From: Cristatella mucedo
Taxonomy: Eukaryota > Bryozoa > Phylactolaemata > Cristatellidae
Direction: 5' to 3'
Length of the DNA: 64,000 nt
NCBI GenBank assembly: GCA_009760855.2
Contig: WPIO01000051.1
Location: forward strand, 1,539,501 to 1,603,500
How positions within the stretch are numbered: position 1 is the first letter of the stretch; each line of letters opens with the position of its first letter. Made by a program: the position numbers and the translations under genes. Shown here in pieces: positions 1 to 9,800 of this stretch. A model generated the notes under the pieces. That model ran no database searches. It was not told the DNA's origin and worked only from the letters and a program-made list of their open reading frames with translations.

Positions 1-165
1 CTCAGCTCGACGTGGCAGCTCGGTGCGGTGGCTGCTGGCTGGTCGAGCGGGCTGAGGAAATTGCCAAGCTACCTTGTGCCAATGCTGTGCCACCAAAGTC
101 TGCCAATGTTCATTGCTTGCCCGGACTTGGTTTTCTTGTTGATGTGCATGTGTTGTATGTGTGTA

Positions 166-167
<2 letters not shown>

Positions 168-217
<50 letters not shown>
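168..217. repeat. (GT)n microsatellite
   Basis: About 25 GT units. They lie just upstream of the pyrimidine tract and acceptor at 314 and give rise to spurious poly-Cys/Val ORFs. Confidence 0.95.
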
Positions 218-219
<2 letters not shown>

Positions 220-314
220 TACGTGTACTAAACTGTTTATCTCCATGCAACGAGAGTGTGACCGCCTGCCATTGCTTGGCGACTCCGAATTTGCCTGCCT
301 TGCTTCGTTGCTAG

Positions 315-430
315 ACATGTGCCAGCAAATGTCAACGGAGGTGGTCCCGTGGTGCTTCCGCAGGCTGACCACGATGGTGCAAGTGCTGCCGCACTCAAGC
401 ACGAGAGCAACGTCCAGTTCCTCTACCAAA
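315..430 (+). CDS. Penultimate exon of unrecognised upstream gene
   Basis: Acceptor follows a long pyrimidine run ending GCTAG; donor is AAA|GTGAGT. Reading starts with the last base of a split codon, then CAT at 316. All three frames are open here. This one is chosen because it alone joins in phase to the exon at 2905 and looks protein-like. Confidence 0.5.
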
Positions 431-2975
431 GTGAGTTAAAGTTTTTGAATCGAAGTCGCCTTCCTTTCACTGTTCTGTTATAGGGTTTTCTAGAAGCCTC
501 GCTCTGCTTGCCGCTCATGGGAAGCCCAACGAAATTCTAGCATGCCTACATGTATGCTTGCTGCTGCTTTGCAAGTTATGTCACATCAGTTGACTCCCAG
601 TGATCCCCCCTTAATTCCCGTTCTATGCGGTGCACACTCGTTTGCAGGCAAACTCACCGAGCTGGCGCTTGCATGACGCTATTGGGGGTCGCCGGACACA
701 AGTAGAAGAAGAAGACCCTGGGTATTTAGCGATTATTATGATTGACCTTTTAGGATTCATCTCCTATCAGAGCTTTGCAATGGAGTCTCAAAGATGTAAT
801 GCCACTGTGAATGCCCATTTGATGGATATAGACAATGGCCTTTAACCTTTCATGTGTATGCAAGGAAAAGAACGGAACGTATAGCATGTTTTAGACCTGG
901 AAACGTAATGACCATAGTCGCAGGCAAAGATGATGCATTGTGCGACCACTTTAGTCTAGTAAAGGCATTTTGGCAGCGCCCCACAGGGCACAGTGCTCAC
1001 CCGACCAGCAGATGAGCACTGCATGCCACCGTGTTATGTTAGATGTCAATCGATTGGCTGTGTTCTGGCTGGCTATCTTCTTGCCGTCAACGCCTTCTAT
1101 CTTAATTGTTAAATGACAGCAAGTCGACCTGTTCTGGTTCCTGGCTTGTGCCTGGAGCTCCTTTGCTGACCTGAGAGGTGCTCGACTAGTTGTATTGCTG
1201 GGCTGTGCTGCCGTTGTCAACACCGATGTCAATGTGCTGCCTCTGTAGTAGGCCGGCAGTTGTGGCAAAGGAAATAATAGACCGTGGATCTGGCATATGT
1301 TGTAGGGTGGTGCGAAGCCGAGCAGCTGCACAATAAAAAGCGTACGATGCCTGACGAAGGTAGGACACGAGGGGCACGGTTTGCAGTCATGCCAATGTGG
1401 CATTCACACTGTGATCACTTGATTTATGCCCAGCATGGAGCAGTGTTTGTCAATCTTGAGTCTTCTATCTCCATTGAAGTGGTTGATGTAAATTCGAACA
1501 CACACCAAGTTTAGCTATTTGATTACTTATGATGGCAGTACTTCTTGGCTAGCTGGTCTTGTTTTATTAGCCGCCAGGCAGAAGGCCATGTGCCTCTGCA
1601 AGAATGCACCGTTGTCTCTCAAGTCCATTCTAACTGGTAAGCTTGGTGGACTGCAGGAGATCGAACATGCTTCGTTAATTTTGATTGGACTGGAAGTCGA
1701 TCACTTAGTTTGATTGGAGGATACTGTGCAGTTACATACTGACGTGCCGTATACCTGTTAGTAACTCGTACAGGTATCTCTGACACATGTTTCGACCGAG
1801 CCTATTTTTATAATTCGTTCACGGTCGCGATACTCGAGAGTTAATATTCCTTTTGACTGCTGTGTGGCTGATCTGTACTTCTACACTGATCTCATTGTCC
1901 AATCTTACGTTAGTGCAGATATTGTCACCATAGTGGATACACCCTGCAAATACCTAAAACGCACTTTGCTTGATAAAAACATGACTAACTTTACCGTAGG
2001 GATAGTTAGTTGCACGTTGGGACTTGCATCCTTCGTACCTGTTTGAATGGGGCCAGCGATTTCGGATCTTACCCCGAGGGTTGATATGGCTAGCTGCCTG
2101 CCAAGAGAAAAAACACCAACTAAAGTTATCGACCTTTTTCACCTCTAACGATGTTATGCTTGTTGACGTTGTGCATGCTGTCACTAATCATTTGGTCATG
2201 CTTCTTACAGTATATGTAAAGTGCCTAGGAAGAGATTAAGTTCTCTGAGAGTGCTATATAAATATATTATTATTAATATTATTACTCGAGGGCCTAACTG
2301 TAACCAGAAAACGTGAGAGTAGTTTTAGGCTAGCGCTGGCGTTTCTTGTTATGCAGCCGATGTTGAGCAGAAGAACGAACTCTAGGCTAAGTTAACGCTG
2401 GCATGACTAGCAGATTGTGTAGCAACTTGTAGCAACTGTTAGTTTCAAGTGTAAGTGTCTGCATAATGCATAGATTTTGAACAAAATAATGTTTAATGCG
2501 CTTCTTGGTCCATCTAAGGAAGTTTTGTTTGTGCTGCTAACTTTGTGCGATTTCGGTTTAAGTACCGACCTTTATCCTGTAATGTAAAATGTGAATATCA
2601 ATCACACTAGCTTCTACAGGCAAACAAAGGAATGCTTGCAGTACCCCTGATGTTAGCCATTGATATGTTTTAAGGTGGTTCAGAGTACTACCAAGAAAAA
2701 GTACCTAATCCTAACTTGAGCTGTAAGTTCTGGCTCTGCCACTTTTCCGGTATAAGCCTGGCATCTTGGCAACAGCAGCAGTGAACCTTTCTGTAATGTC
2801 GCCTGCGGCAGACCGGTAGACTAGATGCAGCTGCTGCACCTGTTGCTCTTGACGCTGCCACTGTAAGAAGTCTCAGGCCTTTAAGCACCTTTGTTTGATT
2901 TCAGCATTTCAACCTCTGGATTTGGAGGGTTGGATTGCTGCCAGGAAGCAGCCCAAGGCTGATGCTGCTTGCTAA
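315..2975 (+). CDS. 3' end of an unrecognised gene (last two exons)
   Basis: Two exons, 315-430 and 2905-2975, join in frame and end in TAA at 2973-2975. The first has a strong pyrimidine-rich acceptor ending TTGCTAG and a GTGAGT donor. The second has the acceptor TTTGATTTCAG. The first exon ends one base into a codon and the second supplies the two missing bases. Together they give about 61 residues, including VVLPQADHDGASAAALKHES, then SNVQFLYQ, then FQPLDLEGWIAARKQ and a Lys/Ala-rich terminus ending in Cys. No membrane segment or repeat is visible. I do not recognise the family. A further upstream exon may lie at about 3-100, where a frame reads LVERAEEIAKLP, but no convincing donor was found there. 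No AATAAA was seen directly after the stop. Confidence 0.55.
2140..2285 (+). mobile_element. LINE family B 3' tail
   Basis: A short piece resembles the 3' end of the family-B LINE at 7510-8130. It includes ATGTAAAGTGCCTAGGAAG, then AGTTCTCTGAG, a small inverted motif around the GTGC/GCGC boxes, and an ATT-rich tail. No reverse-transcriptase coding is left in front of it. Confidence 0.6.
2905..2975 (+). CDS. Terminal exon of unrecognised upstream gene
   Basis: Acceptor TTTGATTTCAG at 2894-2904. Two bases finish the split codon, then 22 codons starting FQPLDLEGWIAAR, then stop TAA. The intron before it (431-2904) holds no recognisable gene apart from a LINE tail at 2140-2285. Confidence 0.55.
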
Positions 2976-3055
2976 AAGAAAACTGAAAAGGCTGTTTAGA
3001 CCGTCTTGATCATTGGTACAGTTAGTTACTCATTCAACTCATATTTTCTCTCTTT

Positions 3056-3155
3056 GTTTCTTCCCCATCTCCTTTCTGTGTGTCTCTCTCTTGCTCTCTC
3101 CTCTCTCTCTTGCTCTCTCTCCTCTCTCTCTTGCTCTCTCTCTCTCACTTTTTCC
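3056..3155. repeat. CT-rich simple repeat
   Basis: An imperfect repeat of CTCTCTTG/CTCTCTCC units starting in the intergenic spacer after the first gene. It explains the Ser/Leu-rich plus-strand and Glu/Arg-rich minus-strand ORFs. A short GTGC repeat follows at 3228-3244. Confidence 0.85.
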
Positions 3156-4440
3156 CTCTCTTTCTGTTTATTTTCTACTACTTTCTCCCCTCCCTTCACC
3201 CCCTCTCTTTCGCAGTATGTTTGCGTGTGCGTGCGTGCGTGCGCATATATGAGAGAGCATGCATATAGTTTCACTGACGTTCGCTTGCATTTTCTTGCTA
3301 CCTGTTGTGTTGTCATTTATCAGTCGCATGTATCTTACATGCATGGGAATGATTCGATTGGGCCTCCTGCCGTTTGTCAGGATTAACGATACCGGGTCTC
3401 TGTAGGAACCTAATTCTGCATTGATCATCGGTTGTTTGTCGGCGTTGAGAGGAAGTTTGTTGCTGGCTGTTGGGTATGTCGCGGTGTCAGCGATGCCATG
3501 TTGATCTGCTGCAGATGCCGACAGAGGGAGGTCAGCCTGGGAGCAGCTGGCATAGTTTTGTCAGTGCCTTTTAACACGATCTACCAAGCTCTATCTAGCA
3601 AACGCTCTGTGTCTTCCCATGATGGCAGCTCACAGTGTTGCTGTGCACCACAGCCTGTGGAGACAGTCAGCGACCCAAGCATTGCCGTGCGGCATTGCCT
3701 CAGATTCGTGCACTCGTGCAACTGCACCCTCGTGCTGTCTTAGAACAATCGCAGCACTGGCCATTGCACTTTTAAGAGCGGTGCTGCAGCGACCCCGCTG
3801 ACTTTATTTTCTTCTTTCTATTTTTAGTACTTTCGCATATGTTGTCTAGTGTTGCTTTGTTGCATGTTTCTGTTGCTCATACGCATGAATGCTATGCCCC
3901 TGCCCTGAGCACAGGATGCTTTTGAGGCCATCGAACAAGATCTCAGTGTGTGCATCACCTGATCGTTGCTTGTTTGAGTCTTGTATTCTTCGTAACAGGG
4001 ATTACGTGACATGTATGTATGCCACTCGACAAAAGCTGTCGTCATGCTCCTTAGTGCAATCGTATCTTTGCTTCTGTTGTAACTATGCTGCTGCTTCTTT
4101 CTCGTTCCTGTACCGGTGATGCAGTTGCATTATGTGCTTACGCCGGCAACATAGGCATTGCCATCTGTCATCATTTCGCATTCACAGTGCCCTAATTGAC
4201 CAGAGTACAGGTTTTTCCTCGATCCCTCTAACCACGGGAATACGAGTCGCAGCTTGTAATATAAGGCTTCTGTCATTAAATTGAAACTGCAGATGCTGTA
4301 AAGAGTCGAGGACTTTTAAAGCACTACTTACGTGCCGGGGGGGGGGGCACACGAATGGTCAAGTGGAGGTAGCTTGGCTATTTATAGAGGAAACACAAGG
4401 TGACAGGGGGCGTGATAGCAACGGGCGAGAATGGAGAAAC
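3156..4440. other. Intergenic spacer without a recognised gene
   Basis: No exon-like frame with splice signals or known domain was found on either strand. Short ORFs here have no family resemblance. A run of ten G lies near 4339. Confidence 0.5.
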
Positions 4441-4558
4441 TGGGGGGGGGGGGGAGAGAGAAGAGAAGAGAGATTCATTCCGACTTCTTAGTGGCTAGCC
4501 GACAAGGTGGGCAACGTGGTAGCAATGTCGCATGTATTCACGTTCATGACAGGGAGTA

Positions 4559-4632
<74 letters not shown>

Positions 4633-4717
4633 CAAAACGATTACTCTTTTTTTGGTGCTATGCGAATTATATATATATCTAATTCGCATAGCGCCCCAAG
4701 AGAGTTATATTTTTGCA
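4441..4717. repeat. Poly-G, (AT)n and inverted element tails
   Basis: A G run at 4441-4454 is followed by 70 bp of pure AT at 4561-4630. Next to it, 4631-4669 and 4680-4717 form an imperfect inverted repeat whose inner 13 bp (GCTATGCGAATTA) are perfect around a 10-bp AT loop. Each arm resembles the tail of the B-type LINE/SINE elements, so two tails appear to be joined head to head. Confidence 0.75.
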
Positions 4718-5082
4718 AGAGCTTGCATGTGGTGCAGTGCTCGAGCCCACATGACTGGTCGTTACAGGTGAGCACCATACCCTGAGCTTATCATGCAGTG
4801 TGCAGTCGCGTTGTTGGATGCTTACAGTTTTTAGTTTCGGGACTTCTGTACACAGTCTATTCGATGATGCCCGCACGAGTACGTTAGGAAGAGCTGAACT
4901 GGAAGCTTAGATCCTGAGGCCTGCATTCGATCCCGTGTGTTTCATAGACGATTGCCTTGGCTCTTCATAGAGGAATAGTAAGGAGCATCCGCAGACAGGT
5001 GGCTGTCTCATCGCACTTAGAGCGCCTTAAAGTCAGCCACACAAAGCTCAAAATTCGTTGACTTCCAGCTCAGTTGGAATTA

Positions 5083-5180
5083 CGTTAATGTCTAGAGGAA
5101 AGGCTAGTCCTAACCGATTCTTGACAGTGGCGTTAATGTCTAGAGGAAAGGCTAGTCCTAACCGATTCTTGACAGTGGCG
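5083..5180. repeat. 48-bp tandem duplication
   Basis: Two exact copies of a 48-bp unit starting CGTTAATGTCTAGAGG lie back to back at 5083-5130 and 5131-5178. No coding frame is associated. The exact match points to a recent duplication. Confidence 0.95.
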
Positions 5181-5339
5181 CTCACACTGTGCCCTTGGCT
5201 ATTAATATGAAGCACTTGCCCGCCATTTTAAGGAAACAATAGTGTAAAGCAAACGACATTGCATCTGAATTGCACAGCAGAAGCATGTCTTAAAATCGGA
5301 CCTTGACTTCAGCATCGACCGTCAGCAACATTTTGCCAA

Positions 5340-5578
5340 ACGATCCGGACGGTATTCGGCGCTCCGGCCGAAGTACTGTCGTCTCCGAATATAAGAATAT
5401 CGGATAGAAGAATACTCCGCTTATAAGAATAGCAGTTCTGCGTCCCAGATTTTTATTCAATATTAGTCAAATAGTCAATTAGTCAATATTATTCAATATT
5501 ATTAACTCCGAATATGGGAAGACACCGTATATAAGGATGCCGGCCCGAACGAATTCTTATAAGTAGAGTTGACTGCAC
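5340..5578. mobile_element. Possible pogo/Tigger-like MITE remnant
   Basis: The right end, read on the minus strand, begins CAGTCAACTCTACTTATAAG. This resembles the terminal repeats of pogo/Tigger-type DNA transposons. On the left, 5390-5440 carries related ATAAGAATA blocks. No transposase is present. The family assignment is from general resemblance only. Confidence 0.4.
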
Positions 5579-6392
5579 TGGGTCTATCCAAGTCCCATTC
5601 AGCACCCTTCAAATGTCCGTAGCAACTTCGTCGCAAACGTTGAGTTTCGCCTACACAAATTCTCAATCGAATCTAGCCGAAGCGCCTGACCGACGTGTGG
5701 TGGGCTTTCTGGAGTACGCCAATCGGTGGACCTGCAAAGACTACAGGCAGATAAACCTTTCCGGTGGGACTATCGTATCCACGAAATGCGGCACGCAGTA
5801 CCACTTATCTTCACCTTAGTGGTGACTCATTCGGACAGTCAGCTTTAGGATAGCAACACTTTGCTTTGGTCACCGCGCATCACCAGTATATAGGATCGGC
5901 CTTAACTTCCGCTAACCTTTGCGGCTTTTACGCTCTGCCGTTCGGCCGTCTGCATTGTGATGCTTCCGCTTTCCTTCTTCTGGGCTCCTCGTCTATCTGT
6001 TCGTTCTGCTGCTCTCGGGTAGCCGCATTTCTAAGATGAAAATTCGCTGCAGCGTGAAAATTCCGTAAAAATTCGCTGCGGCGTCTGGCAGTTCTGTGCG
6101 CGCGTACGCACGGTCGCCGTGCGTCAGGACTACTGGTTGGTAGTGGTCGCTTACACCGCTCGCAGTCATGTCAAATCAGTACCATGAGAACGACGGCGAT
6201 CTGCTTTTTTAAAAATTCTTTCGCTGGAGAGAGTGAAGTGGCGAGGATGCCGTAAACATATCCGGGTCGCGGCATTTCCGCGTTCACGCGACGACAGCAA
6301 AAATGGCCGCTGCGAGAAAAACGCGAGGAGCGTGGTTTCGGGTCTAAAAGCGCGACGGCGCTGAAGGCCTTCGTCGTCTGGAAGCAGGTCGG

Positions 6393-6400
6393 CATAAAAA
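6393..6400 (+). promoter_or_regulatory. Weak TATA-like box of gene 2
   Basis: CATAAAAA lies about 45 bases before the ATG at 6444, in a GC-rich 5' region. The spacing would leave a very short leader, so it may not be functional. Confidence 0.2.
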
Positions 6401-6443
6401 GAGAGCACGGCCGCCGCAGATACGGAAGAAGACGTCCGCCGCA

Positions 6444-6857
6444 ATGCCCGCCGCGCTCAGTCTCGCGCGACTCGTCGACCAGTCCATCGGCGCGCCCGAG
6501 ACCGGGGCAGTCAACTTCCGCGCCTTGCGCGATCTCCTGCTCGCCATCGTGGGCAGGCTGGGTGGCGTCGCCAGCAGCTCGTCGCCAACCAGCGAGCTAG
6601 TGCTCGCGCAGGACGCCTGCTCCTCGGCGGCGGCGGCGGCGAGGGGCTCGAAAACGGCTTCGCTCGGCAAGTCCACCATTGCCGACCTGCTCGATAGGGC
6701 CGAGCTGGCCGAGCTGGCCGACAGGAACCGGACCGTGACGATGCCCACCGCCGCCGAAATAGTGCGCAGCGTACAGCATGAAAAACCGCTCGTCGACTTT
6801 TGGCAGTTCGCGCAGCTCAACAAGCGAGTGGAAGCGCACGACCAAGGCATTGAAAAG
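6444..6857 (+). CDS. QRICH2/C16orf96-like: Gene 2 exon 1
   Basis: Residues 1-138, donor AAG|GTGAAG, phase 0. The open frame begins with the first ATG after a GC-rich leader. Conserved-looking blocks are [26 protein letters not shown] and [20 protein letters not shown]. Confidence 0.8.
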
Positions 6858-9800
6858 GTGAAGCGCCGCCGCCGCCGCCGGTCGCTCACGCGCTCGGTCG
6901 CCTTCGGAGGCGGCTTCCACTCTCGATGCGGCGGGCGGCGCTGGATCGATGGGTGCGCTTGATTAACCACGCTGCCTGTCCAGCATTTGCCGAGTGGCCC
7001 CGGAATGAGATTCCGCTCTTTTAGGGACGCTGCACAAATGTTTGATTGTTATTATTATAATTTCTCAACCGCAGCTCCGATAGATTTCGTCTGGAGACGT
7101 TGCCCGCTGTCTGGCCAGCTCTGGAGAGCTCGCGATCGCACCCCTATTAGACAGGAATAAATACAAATGTAAATATAATAAGAAAACCGAAGAAACCCTA
7201 AGAGAACCGAATCTCTATCCAGGCACTTTACATATGCCCCAGGGCTCGAGCCCACGACCTCGGTCGTCTAAGGCAAGCACCTTGACCTCGGGTCGTTGAT
7301 GGCGAGCACCTTAACCCCTGCGCCGAACCAGGGCGGCGTAAGAATCTCTTTGGACGCTCAAGTTTGTAGAATACCGTGGCACTGTCTTAGTTCGCTCAAA
7401 AACGCGCTGCTTTAGCGGCGACTAGCGTTTCGTCGTCGCGACTGAACACATCTTTGCTCCTGTCAGACCGTCGGCCCTCCTGAGGGAACGGATAATCTAA
7501 CCCTTACAATGGCTTGCTTGCTGGCCTACCGGCATATGCAACCAGGCAATTACAGCTGGTGAAAAACTCCGAAGCTAGGCGTGTCTGTCGTGAGCGTCAC
7601 AGTTGCCACAGCACACCACATCTCGCCGACCTGCACTGGCTACCAGTCAAGCAACGAATCAACTTCAAGGTTTTGTCGCTCACTTTTAGGTCACTTCATT
7701 CTTTGGCTCCAGCCTATCTCTCAGATCTACTCCCCCACCAGGCCAAGCATAGTACCACACCCACTTTTCGGAATCCAACAGTTTACTAATGCCTTGGAGA
7801 CCGTGCATTTAGTTCGTATGCTCCCAAAGCCTGGAACTCCTCCTGACTTGCGTCAGAAAATCCCCTGACTTGGCCACATTTAAAAAGAACTTAAAAACAC
7901 ACCTATTTAGGACAGCATTTATTGGGTCCCTGTGATTCGTCCTTTATGTGTTTATGCGTACTGACACTGTGCATGTCACCCCTAACCATGTTATCTATGT
8001 GGTTTATCAAGCATGATATTACTCACCATTCAACCGTGTTTACCTTTGCAGCAAATGTAAAGCGCCTATAAAGAGACGGAGTTCTCTGAGGGCGCTTTAT
8101 CGAGTGCATTATTATTTTTATTATGGCTTAAGAGTGCTGGCATCAGTTAGCTATTTGACTAGACCTAAAGTCCTGTAGGTGTCCTCAGGTTTTGTGTAGA
8201 CAATAAATTAGCTGTTCCATTCCTCCGCTTAAAGACCGTTGGCGACAGAAGCTTCTGCTCTGCAGATCCTAGACTGTGGAGCTCACTTCCACGATTCTTA
8301 CGCAACGACAACTACTCTCCTACTGCTGACAATGGATCATCCTTTCCAGACGTCATGAGCCGCTATTGCCATACGACTCACTACCTCAACTGCTCTCCTG
8401 ACTGCTATGCCTCCCACTTTCTCTTTATTTCGTGAGATGAAGTTGTTGGCTACCTAATGCATACCGAAAGCCGATAAAGGCTGTGAGTGCACTATGCAAA
8501 ACTCTCCTTCGTAACACTCACACAGTCTTTGTGGCTTTGTGGAGTTACCGATGGAGATACACCTAACGAACGGTACTAACTGCAATACTTCTTGCTGCAT
8601 AACGAAGGTGGTGTGACCGCTGATATTTGCGAAAATTCTTGTATTTTTCTATCCATAACCGGGCTCTTGCCGAAGCCAAGGTTGTAGCCTGGATTTGAGT
8701 ATGGCGGCCTAGACCTCGACCTTGAAGAAGTGACAACAGGTCAAGGTCTTTGCTCAGATCCGTTCAGATATGATCTTTGGACTATCTAAAACTTGCTATT
8801 GTACTCTTGTTGTCTTATTGTTATCGTAGCTGTATGCTTAACTGGTAGTTATTTACTCTTAAAATTTCGAGAAAGCCTGTACCTCCGGGCACAAAGACGT
8901 TTGGTCTGGAAGCCCCTTTGGAAACCCTTCGTTACTACTAGTGCCAACAATGCACACTGTAGTTCGTATGTAGTGTGTATGTATGTATTGTATGCCGGCT
9001 CCTCTGATGAGCCTGTGATGTGGCGTGGACACTGGCCAGTAACCCGCTGGTGGCCAGATGGTGGATTCACCATCAGTGTCGGCCGGTGCACAGCTGTGAT
9101 CCGCCTGTGATGTGGTATGGTCACAGGCCGGTAACCCGCTGGTGGGGAGATGGTGGACTGGAGAGTGGGAGTGTGGGTAGTCGTGTGAGAGTATGGGCCG
9201 AAGGGAGCCGTTCGCTCTTCGGCTCCGTGCGTTGGTAATAAACTTTTGGTGTTGGGCATCGGCTGGCTCTCTGCTGTGCGACCAAACTACACACGAATCA
9301 CACGTGCGGTCCCAACGATGACACATTATCTGTCTCTCCGTTGCAGTTGTTTCATCTTGTTCAAGATCTCATCAGAGACTTCAAGGATGTCAAGCAGACT
9401 CAAGAAGATCTCCAAACTAAACTCGGGAAGGTAAAGTGTCCCTCGCATGCGTTCCTAGCTCGAGGCCGCTCGCCCTCCCTCAAGGCCACTCGCCGCCTGA
9501 CTCGGTGCCTCACCGGCCGCAGGCGCAACCAGAGCACGTCATCGGAAAGCTGGAGGAGATTCACAGCAAGGTGCATGATATGGACGATATTCGGCAGCAG
9601 CTGAGCTCGATACAGGTAAGGAGCTCCATTTTCCCGGCTGCCTCTTGAGGGCAGCGTCCATTTTCCCGGCTGCCTCTCGAGGGAAGCGTCCATTTTCCCG
9701 GCTGCCTCTCGAGGGAAGCGTCGAGAAGCGCTTGCCGAGCGCATGTCGCCGTCGCCGACACGAGTCTGCCGACGCTGACCGCAGCAAGCCGCGAAACCTC

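Noticed and set aside
161-439. Cys/Val-rich ORFs at the left edge
   Set aside because: Translations of the (GT)n microsatellite.
3006-3386. Ser/Leu-rich and Glu/Arg-rich ORFs
   Set aside because: Both strands of a CT repeat.
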